Shown here: positions 18,268-27,980 of the stretch, piece by piece
Layout of the letters: each line of letters opens with the position of its first letter
Numbering within the stretch: the stretch's first letter is position 1
Made by a program: the position numbers and the translations under genes
Notes under the pieces: model-generated
Seen by the model: the letters and a program-made list of their open reading frames with translations, nothing else
Told to the model about the DNA's origin: nothing
Databases searched by the model: none
NCBI RefSeq assembly: GCF_013294005.1
Contig: NZ_JABSNK010000006.1
Location: 124,001 to 188,000, forward strand
DNA: 64,000 nt
DNA from: Flavobacterium gelidicaeli
Lineage (GTDB): Bacteria > Bacteroidota > Bacteroidia > Flavobacteriales > Flavobacteriaceae
Direction of reading: 5' to 3'

Positions 18268-20535
18268 TTATTTGTCCTTCGTAAAAGGAATTTTTTGATT
18301 ATCACTAATGATCATATCAAAACCGTTTTTATCTTCATTAAATTGGAATTTTAATCCCGCTCTTTTAGATTCGAATAAATCTTTTCCAACTGGCTCCACT
18401 GAAAATTCAGGATAGTCAGTAATCGCAACATTCAAAACACTATTTTTTTCTGAAAAGGTAATTTTAATAGGCGCTTTAGTATTAGAATATGTACCTAAAT
18501 AACCATCTAAAATAATGTCTTTTTCAATAACACCTGTTCCTGAAGACCAAACGTTATTTGCTTCGTTATTATCAGGTAAAACATGTTCTGGATCTAAAGT
18601 GATGCTTTCTATTTCTTCGGTAGAATCATGTTTAAATGACCATGAAGTATTTCTTTGCCATATTTCAACAGGTAATTGCACTCTATCGACTTTACCACTT
18701 TTAGTTTTTACATCTAAAATAACAGGCATAGGCATTTTTTCAAAATTCTCAATAGTAATAACCACCCCTTGTTTTGGATCGTTTTTTACATATTTGATTC
18801 CGTTAATTCCTTGGTCAAATTTCCAGTTGTATTGAAACCAACCTCTCCAAAACCAGCTTAAATCCTCACCTGCAACGTTTTCCATTGTTCTAAAAAAGTC
18901 ATCTGGAGTAGGGTGTTTAAAAGCCCAACGTTGTACATATGTTTTAAAAGCCATATCAAAACGTTCTTCACCTAAAACTTGTTCTCTTAAAATTACAAGT
19001 CCTGAACTAGGTTTAGCATAACATAAAAGCCCAATATTTCCTTCCTGCATGTTATCAGGAGAGCTCATTACAGTTTCTAATTCAGCGTTAGTATATCTAT
19101 CTGCTAATTTATGTAAGTCTGAAGCTGGCGTTTTATATTCTCCATTATTGAAATCAACAGAGCTTAATGAGTTGATAAAAGTATTAAAACCTTCATCCAT
19201 CCAACCAAATAAACGTTCGTTAGAACCTACAATCATAGGAAACCAGTTGTGACCAAATTCATGATCTGTAACTCCCCATAAATCTTCTCCTTTAGATTCC
19301 CATCCACAAAAAACGATTCCTGGATATTCCATTCCTCCTTCATTTCCTGCAACATTTGTTGCTACTGGATAAGTATATTCTAACCATCTTTTAGAATAGT
19401 TTTCGATAGAAGCTTTAGTAAATTCTGTAGAGCGTCCCCAAGCTTCGTTTCCAGCACTTTCTGAAGGATAAGCTGATAATGCTAATGATTTTTTGCCACT
19501 TGGAAGATTGATTTTAGCACCGTCTAAAATAAAAGCTGGAGAAGATGCCCAAGATAAATCTCTAGCATTCTTCAATTTATAATGCCATGTTTTGGTAGCT
19601 GTAGTAGTTGTATTTGCTAGAGCAACAACTTCGTCCTCAGTACGAATCATAACTGTTTTATCACTTTGTTTCGCTTGTGCTAATCTACTTTGTTCAACTG
19701 TGCTATAAACCGCTGTTGGGTTTAACAACTCGCCTGAACAAACTACAATGTGATTTGCTGGTGCGGTGATATTTACATCAAAATCTCCGTATTCTAAATA
19801 AAATTCTGACGCTCCTAAATAAGGATTGGTATTCCATCCTCTTACATCATCATAAACACACATACGCGGATACCATTGTGCAATAGTAAAAATTTTTCCA
19901 TTTTTTGTATCTAAAACTCCTGTACGATCAGATCCTTCTTTTGGAGAAATATATGAGAAGTCAATTTTTATTTTTACTGATCCCCCTTTAGCTTTTAATT
20001 CCTCTGGTAGAAAAACTTGCATTCTAGTATCAGTGATTAAAAATTTAGCTGCAATTTCAGTAGACTTGCCTTTTACAGTAGTAACAACCTTAACCGATTT
20101 GATATTATGACCTCCTTCAAAAACTTCTCCTTGAGCTCCATTGCGACTACCAGTTAAAGGCACTACAGCATTACCGCGAGAATCCGCTTTGAATAAATTT
20201 TGATCAATATTCATCCAAACAAAATTCATCTTATCTGGACTATTATTAGTGTAAGTAATCACATCTGTACCTACAATTTCATTATTTTGAGCATTTAATT
20301 TTGCGGTAAGTACATAATCAGCTCTGTTTTGCCAATATTCTGCTCCCGGTTGCCCACTTGCTGACCTTGTACTCGTTCCGTTTTTTGTATAAAAAAAGGG
20401 AGCAAAAGCATCATGATAATTGTAATTTGAAGTTGGCGTTGTAGCCTTACTTTCAGGTGTTTGTTGTGCCCAGAGCGACGAAACTCCTAATACTAAAGCC
20501 AATTGAAGTATGGCTTTGAACCTAATATTTTTCAT
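18268..20535 (-). CDS. M1 family zinc metallopeptidase, exported
   Basis: 755 aa with a signal peptide (about 1-23, cleaved near LWA-QQ). Gluzincin catalytic site: HEFGHNW at 425-431 (His425, Glu426, His429) and zinc ligand Glu448 in WMDEGFNTF; the exopeptidase-type motif reads GMEYP at 401-405. Typical of Bacteroidetes periplasmic or surface M1 aminopeptidases that digest peptides. A C-terminal beta-rich domain (about 590-755) follows; no T9SS sorting domain is evident. Convergent with aguA; transcribed alone. Confidence 0.92.
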   Translation of the reverse strand: MKNIRFKAILQLALVLGVSSLWAQQTPESKATTPTSNYNYHDAFAPFFYTKNGTSTRSASGQPGAEYWQNRADYVLTAKLNAQNNEIVGTDVITYTNNSPDKMNFVWMNIDQNLFKADSRGNAVVPLTGSRNGAQGEVFEGGHNIKSVKVVTTVKGKSTEIAAKFLITDTRMQVFLPEELKAKGGSVKIKIDFSYISPKEGSDRTGVLDTKNGKIFTIAQWYPRMCVYDDVRGWNTNPYLGASEFYLEYGDFDVNITAPANHIVVCSGELLNPTAVYSTVEQSRLAQAKQSDKTVMIRTEDEVVALANTTTTATKTWHYKLKNARDLSWASSPAFILDGAKINLPSGKKSLALSAYPSESAGNEAWGRSTEFTKASIENYSKRWLEYTYPVATNVAGNEGGMEYPGIVFCGWESKGEDLWGVTDHEFGHNWFPMIVGSNERLFGWMDEGFNTFINSLSSVDFNNGEYKTPASDLHKLADRYTNAELETVMSSPDNMQEGNIGLLCYAKPSSGLVILREQVLGEERFDMAFKTYVQRWAFKHPTPDDFFRTMENVAGEDLSWFWRGWFQYNWKFDQGINGIKYVKNDPKQGVVITIENFEKMPMPVILDVKTKSGKVDRVQLPVEIWQRNTSWSFKHDSTEEIESITLDPEHVLPDNNEANNVWSSGTGVIEKDIILDGYLGTYSNTKAPIKITFSEKNSVLNVAITDYPEFSVEPVGKDLFESKRAGLKFQFNEDKNGFDMIISDNQKIPFTKDK

Positions 20536-20714
20536 GTGTTATTATTTTACAACCAAATTAGCAAAAAAAAACAGATTGGTAAATAAAAAATAGTAATAGC
20601 TTTAAATTTTAAGTAAAATTTATATAACTCCACATATTTTGCTCTGCAAGTATTAATTAATTGAAATTATAAAATATATTTACAGTATCAAATTAACTAC
20701 TAAAACCTACTACT

Positions 20715-21572
20715 TTGACTACAACAATAATTACAAATAGTTTTTTATCAGCTGAAATTAAACATGCAGGTGCCGAGTTATGTTCTTTAAAAAAAATCAG
20801 TAATAATAAAGAATATATCTGGGAAGGGAATTCTAAATTTTGGGGCAAACACTCCCCAATTCTCTTTCCTATAGTAGGAACTTTAAAAGACAATAAATAC
20901 ACTTACAATAACCAACAATATACTTTATCTAGACATGGTTTTGCTAGGGATATGGTTTTTGATTTAATCGAAAAAAAAGAAGACAGGGTTACATTTTCTC
21001 TTAAATCAACTGAGGAAACATTAAAAGTATACCCCTTTGAATTTGAACTCCAAATTTGCTATCAACTAATCGAAAATGAAATTGTAATAAAATATCAAGT
21101 AATCAATAAAGGGGATCTAGAAATGGGCTTTTCTATTGGAGCACATCCTGCTTTTGCATTGCCTTCTCAATTTGAAAATTATACTTTAGAATTTGAAAAA
21201 GAAGAACCTTTAATTTACACACTTCTAGAAAATAATTTACTTTCTGATGAAACTAAAAGATTAGATACTGAGGTAAATAGTGTACCTTTAAATTATTCTT
21301 TATTCGAGAAAGATGCCTTAATTTTTAAATTATTAGCTTCTAAATCGGTTACTATTTTAGAAAACAAAACCCCTATGCTAAACATCCGTTTTGATGATTT
21401 TCCGCATTTGGGAATTTGGACCTTAAATAATGCTCCATTTATATGTATAGAACCCTGGTTTGGGTATTCTGACACCAATAATAATACTGGAAATATTATG
21501 GAAAAAGAAGGCATCCAATTATTAGCTCCTAAAAATACTTTTGATTCACATCTCACTATCGCAATTCTATAA
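20715..21572 (+). CDS. aldose 1-epimerase family protein (LacX-like)
   Basis: 285 aa, galactose-mutarotase-like fold. Residue patterns of the LacX/YeaD-like branch: WGKHSPILFPIVGTLKDN, LSRHGFARDMVF, FSIGAHPAFALP, FICIEPWFGYSDT. These proteins likely interconvert sugar anomers, but the substrate of this branch is uncertain. The only start that keeps the conserved N-terminus is a TTG at 20715; the first in-frame ATG lies deep in the domain. The next gene follows closely. Confidence 0.85.
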   Translation: MTTTIITNSFLSAEIKHAGAELCSLKKISNNKEYIWEGNSKFWGKHSPILFPIVGTLKDNKYTYNNQQYTLSRHGFARDMVFDLIEKKEDRVTFSLKSTEETLKVYPFEFELQICYQLIENEIVIKYQVINKGDLEMGFSIGAHPAFALPSQFENYTLEFEKEEPLIYTLLENNLLSDETKRLDTEVNSVPLNYSLFEKDALIFKLLASKSVTILENKTPMLNIRFDDFPHLGIWTLNNAPFICIEPWFGYSDTNNNTGNIMEKEGIQLLAPKNTFDSHLTIAIL

Positions 21573-21588
21573 CTTTATTATTAAACAA

Positions 21589-22140
21589 ATGTTAGCACTT
21601 AATTTTAGTCCTTTCCCAAATTTAGAAACCGAACGATTATCACTACGTAGAGTGGTTAATGATGACGTAAACGAGATATTTTATTTACGCTCAAACCGAG
21701 AAGTAATGAAATATATCCCAAGACCTTTAGCAATAACTCCTGAAGATGCTTTGGCACATATTGCAACAATTGATGCTACAATTGACAGGAATGAAGGGAT
21801 TAATTGGGCTATAACTTTAAAGAACAGCGATAAACTTATTGGAATCATTGGTCATTACCGAATCCAACCGCAAAATTACCGTTCCGAAGTGGGTTATATT
21901 CTTCATCCAGATTATCATGGTAAAGGCTTTATTCCTGAAGCTTTAAAAAAAGTAATCGCTTTTGGTTTTAACGAAATGAAATTACACACTATTGAGGCAG
22001 TTATTGACCCAAATAATACTGCGTCAGAAAAAGTTTTATTAAAAAGCGGTTTTTCCAAAGAAGCTCATTTTATTGAAAATCAGTTTTATGAAGGACGCTT
22101 TTTAGATACCGTCATCTATTCATTGTTAAATAAATCATAA
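21589..22140 (+). CDS. GNAT family N-acetyltransferase (RimJ/RimL-like)
   Basis: 183 aa from the ATG at 21589; an upstream in-frame start at 21541 would overlap the epimerase gene and add an unusual N-terminus. Pattern: NLETERLSLRRVVNDDVNEIF, then REVMKYIPRP, LIGIIGHYRI, EVGYILHPDYHGKGFIPEALKKVI (acetyl-CoA pyrophosphate loop) and VIDPNNTASEKVLLKSGF. Related enzymes acetylate ribosomal-protein N-termini or small amines; this one's substrate is unknown. Confidence 0.88.
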   Translation: MLALNFSPFPNLETERLSLRRVVNDDVNEIFYLRSNREVMKYIPRPLAITPEDALAHIATIDATIDRNEGINWAITLKNSDKLIGIIGHYRIQPQNYRSEVGYILHPDYHGKGFIPEALKKVIAFGFNEMKLHTIEAVIDPNNTASEKVLLKSGFSKEAHFIENQFYEGRFLDTVIYSLLNKS

Positions 22141-22177
22141 CAAGAAGTATTTTACAATCTCGGCATACTAAATCATT

Positions 22178-22185
22178 TACTTTTG
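22178..22185 (+). promoter_or_regulatory. candidate -7 box upstream of the outer-membrane protein gene
   Basis: TACTTTTG fits TAnnTTTG, 73 bp before the ATG at 22259. No matching TTG at -33, so weak. Confidence 0.35.
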
Positions 22186-22258
22186 TGTTTATTATATATT
22201 AAACAATTACTAATTTAAAACCAATTAGCTCCCCAAATAATTGGTTGAAACTTTACCT

Positions 22259-22810
22259 ATGAAAAAAACAATCTTTTTGGCAATTGTACTTTTTACATTA
22301 CAATCTCAAAGTCAAACTTATGTAAAAGTAAATGCTTTTACAACACTTTTAACTGTTCCTAACGTAGCAATAGAGACTACAATTGGAGAAAAATCAACAT
22401 TAAATTTTGATGTATTAGCTTCTTTTTGGAAATCCGTTAATGGGAAACCACGTGAATTTTACACTTTCACACCTGAATACAGGTATCACTTTAAAGCAAT
22501 CGACAATGGCTTTTACTTAGGTGGACATATTGGAGCTAGTTTGTATAATTTTCAAAAATGGAACTACTTAAATACTGATTTATACGAAAAAGGATTTGGT
22601 TACTTTGCAGGAGTAACTGTAGGTTATAAAGCAAAAATAAATGATAAGTTTTACTTGGATTGTTTTCTGGGTGGCGGTTGGCATCAAGGATTTTATAAGG
22701 GGTACCGTATAAGTGACGGTAGCCGTTATGAAAATGTAAGGCACTGGAATAAAAGCGGTGAATGGCTACCTTATAGAGGAGGAGTAATGATCTCTTATAA
22801 ATTAAATTAG
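22259..22810 (+). CDS. DUF3575-like outer-membrane beta-barrel protein
   Basis: 183 aa from ATG 22259 (the longer frame begins at TTG 22241, inside the leader). Signal peptide about 1-19 (cleaved near SQS-QT). The rest alternates aromatic beta strands: EFYTFTPEYRYHF, GFYLGGHIGAS, GYFAGVTVGYKAKINDKFYLDCFLGGGWHQGF, ending YRGGVMISYKLN. This resembles DUF3575 proteins, 8-stranded barrels common in Bacteroidetes. Function unknown. It ends 2 bp from the convergent VF530-like gene, leaving no room for a terminator. Confidence 0.78.
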   Translation: MKKTIFLAIVLFTLQSQSQTYVKVNAFTTLLTVPNVAIETTIGEKSTLNFDVLASFWKSVNGKPREFYTFTPEYRYHFKAIDNGFYLGGHIGASLYNFQKWNYLNTDLYEKGFGYFAGVTVGYKAKINDKFYLDCFLGGGWHQGFYKGYRISDGSRYENVRHWNKSGEWLPYRGGVMISYKLN

Positions 22811-22812
22811 GT

Positions 22813-23043
22813 TTACGAAGTAAATTTTTTGTGATTTTTCACATACAAATCTTCAACTTGTTTTCTTGCCCATTCCGTTTTTCTTAAAAAAGTAAGACTT
22901 GATTTTATACTTGGGTTATCGTTGAAGCATTTAACTTTTATTAATTCACCTAAGGTATCAAATCCATAATGCGCTTCTAATTGCTCTAAAATAGTTTTTA
23001 AAGTGATTCCGTGTAAAGGATCTTTTGATTGTTGTTTTTCCAT
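22813..23043 (-). CDS. VF530 family (DUF2132) DNA-binding-like protein
   Basis: 76 aa. Matches the VF530/DUF2132 pattern nearly end to end: DPLHGITLKTILEQLEAHYGF, KVKCFNDNPSIKSSLTFLRKTEWAR, then a basic tail. A structural study of Vibrio fischeri VF530 suggested DNA binding; its role is unknown. It is divergent from smpB with 70 bp between starts. Confidence 0.88.
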   Translation of the reverse strand: MEKQQSKDPLHGITLKTILEQLEAHYGFDTLGELIKVKCFNDNPSIKSSLTFLRKTEWARKQVEDLYVKNHKKFTS

Positions 23044-23075
23044 TTGGCAAATTTATACCATTTTTTCAAAAAAGA

Positions 23076-23106
23076 TTGCTGATTCATACATTTGTTGCTA
23101 CATTTG
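23076..23106 (+). promoter_or_regulatory. smpB promoter; possibly leaderless transcript
   Basis: TTG at 23076-23078, 20 nt, TACATTTG at 23099-23106. This is an exact Bacteroidetes promoter, but its -7 box ends only 7 bp before the smpB ATG (23114). A second TACATTTG lies at 23087-23094 without a matching TTG. Confidence 0.62.
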
Positions 23107-23113
23107 TCATCCT

Positions 23114-23569
23114 ATGCTAAAAACTGTCAACATACTAAATAAAAGAGCTCGATTTGATTACGAAATAATCGAGAAATTCACTGCTGGAATTGTTTTGGCA
23201 GGGACCGAAATAAAATCTATCCGTTTAGGAAAAGCTAATATTACTGAAAGCTTTTGCGAGTTTAGTAATAGCGAACTTTTTGCTATCAATACGTACATAG
23301 AAGAATATACTTTTGGTAATCAGTTTAATCATAAAGCGAGAAGCGAAAGAAAATTACTTTTAAACAAACGAGAATTAAAAAGTTTAGAACGAAGTGTACA
23401 AGCCAAAGGACTTACTATTGTTCCTTTAAAATTATTCACCAACGAAAAAGGAATGGCAAAACTTGAAATTGGGCTTTGTCGAGGTAAAAAAACCTATGAT
23501 AAACGAGAATCTTTGAAAGAACAAGACACTAAACGAGATTTAGATCGAATAAAAAAAATATACAAATAA
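23114..23569 (+). CDS. smpB: SsrA-binding protein SmpB
   Basis: 151 aa. Binds tmRNA and delivers it to stalled ribosomes for trans-translation. Start chosen at ATG 23114 because MLKTVNILNKRARFDYEII is the family's opening; the open frame reaches back to 23003 without homologous residues. OB-fold marks GIVLAGTEIKSIRLGKANI, HKARSERKLLLNKREL, and the basic C-terminal tail GLCRGKKTYDKRESLKE...RDLDRIKKIYK that acts in the decoding centre. A strong terminator follows. No ssrA gene is in the window. Confidence 0.97.
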   Translation: MLKTVNILNKRARFDYEIIEKFTAGIVLAGTEIKSIRLGKANITESFCEFSNSELFAINTYIEEYTFGNQFNHKARSERKLLLNKRELKSLERSVQAKGLTIVPLKLFTNEKGMAKLEIGLCRGKKTYDKRESLKEQDTKRDLDRIKKIYK

Positions 23570-23570
23570 T

Positions 23571-23609
23571 AAAGAAGAAGGTTAAGCAATTAACCTTCTT
23601 CTTTGTTTT
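23571..23609 (+). terminator. smpB terminator
   Basis: 15-bp arms AAAGAAGAAGGTTAA (23571-23585) and TTAACCTTCTTCTTT (23590-23604) with a short loop and following T-rich run, starting 1 bp after the stop. Confidence 0.9.
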
Positions 23610-23758
23610 ATCTCAGTAATAACTAGATTTAGTGTTTTATTAAAATTTTAGTACGCAATCTCCCAAAACTATCACACAAATACTCTCAAAGAAAAAACAG
23701 TAAATAAAAAAACATAAATAAATTACATTGCAACTCTCAGAAAAATAAAAGAATCGTT

Positions 23759-24475
23759 TTAATTTTTATCTTCTAATAAAGGAACAAATCGGAATTCACC
23801 TAACTCATGTTTCTCAAATTGAGTTTCGTTTTTTCTAATTAACAACGTCATTACTTGCACATCATCTCCAAGCGGAATAACCAGCCTACCCCCTATTTTT
23901 AGCTGTGCCATCAAGGGTTGCGGAATAAAAGGTGCTCCCGCTGTTACAATTATACTGTCAAAAGGGCCAAAATTAGGCAACCCTTTATAACCATCTCCAA
24001 AAGTAAGATGCTTGGGTCTGATACCCAATTTAGGAAGTAAGGCTGATGTTTGCTTAAACAATTCATTTTGGCGTTCTACGCTATAAACTTTAGCTCCCAT
24101 TAAATACAAAACTGCAGTTTGATACCCTGAACCCGTTCCTATTTCTAAAACTTTATGGTCTTTTTTTATTTCTAATAACTGAGACTGAAAAGCAACAGTA
24201 TATGGCTGCGAAATGGTTTGCCCTGCACCAATAGGGAAAGCCTTATCTTGATAAGCATAATCTTCGAAGCTAGAATTTAAAAACAGGTGTCTAGGGATCT
24301 TTTTAATTGCATCCAAAACATTTCTATCTGTAATTCCTTTTTCTTGTAAAACGCTTACTAATTGGTTTCGAAGCCCTTGGTGTTTTGCAGTATCTTTCAA
24401 TGGTGGTATATTATATTTCTGTAAAATTAAGTAAAGAATTCTCATTTGCAACATAAAGTAGACTGGCAAACCCAT
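23759..24475 (-). CDS. pcm: protein-L-isoaspartate O-methyltransferase
   Basis: 238 aa as drawn. SAM-dependent repair of isoaspartyl residues in aged proteins. Marks: HLFLNSSFEDYAYQDKAFPIGAGQTISQPYTVAF, then motif I VLEIGTGSGYQTAVL, GDGYKGLPNFGPFDSIIVTAGAPFIP and LVIPLGDD. The first ~25 residues are hydrophobic and unlike the family; a TTG at 24400-24398 would begin LKDTAKHQGLRNQL, which looks like the true N-terminus, so the real start may be there. Ends 149 bp from the smpB terminator. Confidence 0.9.
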   Translation of the reverse strand: MGLPVYFMLQMRILYLILQKYNIPPLKDTAKHQGLRNQLVSVLQEKGITDRNVLDAIKKIPRHLFLNSSFEDYAYQDKAFPIGAGQTISQPYTVAFQSQLLEIKKDHKVLEIGTGSGYQTAVLYLMGAKVYSVERQNELFKQTSALLPKLGIRPKHLTFGDGYKGLPNFGPFDSIIVTAGAPFIPQPLMAQLKIGGRLVIPLGDDVQVMTLLIRKNETQFEKHELGEFRFVPLLEDKN

Positions 24476-24691
24476 AAAATTTAAAAGTGGGTGAAATTCA
24501 CTAGAAACTCATCTTTAATATCCTCATTTAAAAGGAGGAACAATCAAGTCCTAAAATTTTAGAATCTTTAAAATTAAAAAACAAATAAAGTCTTAAAAAA
24601 ACATATTTAAAGGAAACATACCCAAAATCAACATACTATAATCCAATCAAATTTTCGTCACATCAACAAGAATCATGAGGTGCAACAGCAG

Positions 24692-24717
24692 TTCTCGAGT
24701 TCGCTCGAACTGAGAAT
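24692..24717. repeat. interspersed repeat, copy 2 (near-palindrome)
   Basis: 26 bp, TTCTCGAGTT then CGCTCGAACT then GAGAAT, folding as AGTTCG/CGAACT with flanking TTCTC/GAGAA. Matches 6231-6256 at 21 of 26 positions. It is the only structure I see in the 24476-24943 spacer, which is otherwise AT-rich and non-coding. Confidence 0.6.
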
Positions 24718-24943
24718 TTGATTATTGCATAGGCAATATTGAATTAGTAATTTTTATGACAATCTAAATATTTTAAATAGCACTAAAAGTGGCTATTGCA
24801 ATAACACTTTTAATTGTGTCAATTTACATATCTTAAAAATTGGTTAAGAATTACTTTCTTACTTACATTCTTGAAGATAATAAACGGCAATTTATTATAA
24901 AACAAATAGAATACTATTTCGATAAATAATAAACAACCAAAAA

Positions 24944-24973
24944 AAAGCCCCTTTTTACTTAAAAAGGGGCTTT
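24944..24973 (-). terminator. terminator of the PASTA/rluD-type operon
   Basis: Perfect 13-bp arms AAAGCCCCTTTTT and AAAAAGGGGCTTT with loop ACTT; in the leftward direction the hairpin is followed by a T-rich run. It lies 25 bp after the synthase stop codon. Confidence 0.9.
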
Positions 24974-24998
24974 ATGAATTTATTATTATAACGTAAGT

Positions 24999-26039
24999 TT
25001 ACGCTTCTTCATCTGTTAAATGTGATTTAGAGTAACCTCTCCATTTTTCAATACAATCTTGAAAATCTTTTGGCAATTCGGTGTCAAAACGTTTCATTTC
25101 CTTGGTTGTAGGATGTATAAAACCTAATGTTTTAGCGTGTAATGCTTGTCTAGGTAATATTTTAAAACAATTATCTATAAACTGTTTGTATTTTGTAAAC
25201 GTAGTCCCTTTTAAAATTAAATGACCACCATAACGTTCGTCATTGAATAAAGGATGCCCTATGTGTTTTAAATGCGCTCTAATCTGATGTGTTCTTCCTG
25301 TTTCCAGTTGGCACGATATCAAAGTAACATACCCAAAACGTTCTAAAACTTTATAATGTGTAATAGCAGGTTTCCCTATTTCCGGATCAGCAAAAACAGC
25401 CATTTGCATGCGGTCTTTTAAGTGACGTGCTAGGTTACCTTCTATAGTTCCACTTTCTTCTGCTACATTTCCCCAAACAAGTGCCACATACTCCCTTTCA
25501 GAAGTTTTAGCTTCAAACTGTTTAGCTAGATGCGTCATAGCAGCTTCTGTTTTAGCAATAACTAACAAACCTGAAGTATCTTTATCAATACGATGTACTA
25601 ATCCAGGACGCTCACTACTGTTCATAGGCAAATTATCAAAGTGATGTGCTAAAGCATGCACAAGCGTCCCTGTATAATTACCATGACCAGGATGTACTAC
25701 CATTCCTGGTTCTTTATTGATTAACAATAAAGTATCGTCTTCATAAACAATGTTTAACGGAATATCTTCTGGTATGATATGGTTTTCGTAAGGAGGATGC
25801 GTTAACATCACTCGAACCACATCAAATGCTTTTACTTTATAATTAGATTTTACAGGAACATCATTTACAAAAATATTTCCTTCTGTAGCTGCAATCTGTA
25901 ATTTATTACGTGTAGCATTTTGTATTAACCCCATCAAATATTTATCGATTCTTAAAGGTGTTGTCCCTTTAGTAACTTCAAATTTAAAATGTTCGTACAA
26001 TTCTTGTTCTAGGTCTTCTGACTCTATATTATTGTTCAT
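24999..26039 (-). CDS. rluD: RluA/RluD family 23S rRNA pseudouridine synthase
   Basis: 346 aa. N-terminal S4 RNA-binding domain (about 20-85, PLRIDKYLMGLI...ATEGNIFVNDVPVKSNYKV) and the pseudouridine synthase domain with catalytic Asp in LVHRIDKDTSGLLVIAKT, plus ETGRTHQIRAHLKHIGHPLFNDERYGG. The S4 domain plus this sequence type suggests RluD (U1911/1915/1917), but RluC-like specificity cannot be excluded. Its first 11 bp overlap the end of the PASTA gene upstream. Confidence 0.9.
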   Translation of the reverse strand: MNNNIESEDLEQELYEHFKFEVTKGTTPLRIDKYLMGLIQNATRNKLQIAATEGNIFVNDVPVKSNYKVKAFDVVRVMLTHPPYENHIIPEDIPLNIVYEDDTLLLINKEPGMVVHPGHGNYTGTLVHALAHHFDNLPMNSSERPGLVHRIDKDTSGLLVIAKTEAAMTHLAKQFEAKTSEREYVALVWGNVAEESGTIEGNLARHLKDRMQMAVFADPEIGKPAITHYKVLERFGYVTLISCQLETGRTHQIRAHLKHIGHPLFNDERYGGHLILKGTTFTKYKQFIDNCFKILPRQALHAKTLGFIHPTTKEMKRFDTELPKDFQDCIEKWRGYSKSHLTDEEA

Positions 26040-26646
26040 TTGGTATTTCTTCTGCTGGTTCTACTATAGAATCCGTTCTTATATCTTCTTCATAACTCGC
26101 TTTTCCATCTCCTAAAACTAAATCAATTTTAGACGATTTCAAAACCCTATCTCCTGGTTTAATACTTCTACCTCTGTAACGCATATCCAGCACCATATCT
26201 TTTGCCAAATTAGGAATATAAGTAATTGTTCCTTCCTCTAGCCCTAAAGCTTTTAAAGTAGGTACTGCTTCACGATAGGTTTTTTCGATCAAATTAGGAA
26301 CTTTAACTGATGAAAAGCCCGAAGCATTAATTTTAATATATATCTTTCTTCCCTCTTTTACTTTTGCACCTGGCAAAGGATCTTGCTGCACAACGCTAGA
26401 TTTTGGGTAGTCACTTCTATAATCTAAACTGTCTAGCAATACATAAGTAAGGTCTAAACCATCTAACTTATCTTCTACTTGCTCTTCAGTAAGCTTACTT
26501 AAATTGGGAACTACAATTACGTTACCATGATTTGTGGTAAATGTCAACCAATGCATAAACAAATAGCCTAAAACGGCAATAATCAAAGCAGCAAGAAAAA
26601 CCTGTAAAAGAAAAACTCGGCTAATAAGATAGTTACGTAAACTCAT
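26029..26646 (-). CDS. PASTA domain membrane protein
   Basis: 205 aa from ATG 26646 (the frame extends to 26691 but MSLRNYLISRVFLLQ is the usual start). One transmembrane helix (about 11-33, VFLLQVFLAALIIAVLGYLF), then extracytoplasmic PASTA repeats: VIVVPNLSKLTEEQVEDKL..., SSVKVPNLIEKTYREAVPTLKAL... and a third, partial one. PASTA repeats bind peptidoglycan or beta-lactams in kinases and PBPs; here no kinase or PBP domain is attached. Co-transcribed with the pseudouridine synthase and located next to ddl, so a cell-wall role is plausible. Confidence 0.85.
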   Translation of the reverse strand: MSLRNYLISRVFLLQVFLAALIIAVLGYLFMHWLTFTTNHGNVIVVPNLSKLTEEQVEDKLDGLDLTYVLLDSLDYRSDYPKSSVVQQDPLPGAKVKEGRKIYIKINASGFSSVKVPNLIEKTYREAVPTLKALGLEEGTITYIPNLAKDMVLDMRYRGRSIKPGDRVLKSSKIDLVLGDGKASYEEDIRTDSIVEPAEEIPNEQ

Positions 26647-26742
26647 AAATTTATTTTTATTTCTCGCAAAGATAAACCTATTTCGTTCCAAAAAAAATGA
26701 TAATTTTGTTTAATGGAATTTAGTGCTGCTATTATAATCATT

Positions 26743-26810
26743 AGGAGCTATTCCCGCTATCCGCTGTATCCACACAAAAAAGTGTGGGATGCCGCTACTA
26801 TCGGGGCTAA
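26743..26810 (+). repeat. GC-rich flavobacterial interspersed element in the ddl leader
   Basis: A GC-rich island in an AT-rich gap, from AGGAGCTATTCCCGCTATCC to CTATCGGGGCTA, with a hairpin ATCCACAC (26768-26775) / GTGTGGGAT (26782-26790). It lies between a -7-like TAATTTTG (26701-26708) and the ddl start, so it is probably transcribed. I recall this kind of 'agctattcccgctatccgct' element in many flavobacterial genomes; no function is known to me. Confidence 0.6.
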
Positions 26811-26887
26811 AACACGTTAAAGTAATCAATAAAACTAGTGGTATGTTACTACCATACAAGCCTACTAGAAACATTAAACAAACAAAA

Positions 26888-27856
26888 ATGAAAAACATTG
26901 CCATAATCATGGGCGGTTATTCCAGCGAATACAAAATCTCTCTTATTAGCGGAAACGTCGTTTATAAATTTCTAGATAAAACAAAATACAACGGGTACTG
27001 TGTGCATATCTTTAAAGAAAAATGGGTATATGTTGATGCTGATAATAATGAATTCCCAATCGATAAAAATGATTTTTCTATCAATGTAAATGGTACTAAA
27101 ATAGTATTCGACTGCGTTTTTAACGCTATTCACGGTACACCTGGGGAAGATGGATTAATGCAAGCGTATTTTGAATTGCTCGAAATTCCACAAACTTCAT
27201 GCAATTATTACCAAGCAGCACTAACCTTCAATAAAAGAGATTTCTTATCTGTTTTAAAACCATACGGAATTAAAAGTGCAACATCATATTATTTAAATAA
27301 AGGCGACGTTATAAAAACAAGCGAAATTGTAAATACTGTAGGTTTACCTTGTTTTGTAAAACCTAATAAAGGGGGTTCTAGTTTTGGAATATCGAAAGTA
27401 AAAACAGAAGCCGAATTACCTATTGCCATAGAATTTGCGTATCAAGAGGACAACGAAATCATTATTGAAAGTTTCCTTGACGGAATGGAAGTTACTGTAG
27501 GAGTGATCAATTATAAAGGGGAGATTATCGTACTTCCTATTACTGAAATCGTATCAGAAAATGACTTTTTTGATTACGAAGCAAAATACCAAGGAAAATC
27601 CCAAGAGATTACTCCAGCTAGAATCTCTGATGAAATGACCAAAAAAGTAGGCGAAATTGCAAAACGCGCTTACGAATTATTAAAAATGAAAGGATTTTCA
27701 AGAACAGAATTTATTATCGTTAATGATGAGCCGTTCATGTTAGAAATGAATACCGTTCCTGGATTAACACCAGAGAGCTTAATACCGCAACAAGCCGAAG
27801 CAGCTGGAATTTCATTGACGGACTTATTTTCAAATTCAATAGAACTGGCTTTTTAA
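26888..27856 (+). CDS. ddl: D-alanine--D-alanine ligase
   Basis: 322 aa from ATG 26888; the longer frame from 26789 only translates the repeat element. ATP-grasp ligase forming D-Ala-D-Ala for peptidoglycan. Marks: IAIIMGGYSSEYKISLISG (Glu of the active site), VFNAIHGTPGEDGLMQAYFEL, PCFVKPNKGGSSFGISKV, IIIESFLDGMEVTVGVINY, and FMLEMNTVPGLTPESLIPQQ (metal-binding Glu/Asn). Follows the PASTA gene divergently; coaD follows 124 bp later. Confidence 0.96.
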   Translation: MKNIAIIMGGYSSEYKISLISGNVVYKFLDKTKYNGYCVHIFKEKWVYVDADNNEFPIDKNDFSINVNGTKIVFDCVFNAIHGTPGEDGLMQAYFELLEIPQTSCNYYQAALTFNKRDFLSVLKPYGIKSATSYYLNKGDVIKTSEIVNTVGLPCFVKPNKGGSSFGISKVKTEAELPIAIEFAYQEDNEIIIESFLDGMEVTVGVINYKGEIIVLPITEIVSENDFFDYEAKYQGKSQEITPARISDEMTKKVGEIAKRAYELLKMKGFSRTEFIIVNDEPFMLEMNTVPGLTPESLIPQQAEAAGISLTDLFSNSIELAF

Positions 27857-27980
27857 TAATTCTAAAAGACAATGTCACTTTGCTTGCTGCAAAAATAAAG
27901 AATGTGAAGCAGCAATTAAAACCATTCGGATTACATAAACCGTATTGCTATTAAAATTTAATTCATTAATCATAATTGAA

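Noticed and set aside
26789..26887. Upstream extension of ddl by 33 codons
   Set aside because: It translates the repeat element and the leader; MKNIAIIMGGYSSE at 26888 is the family start.
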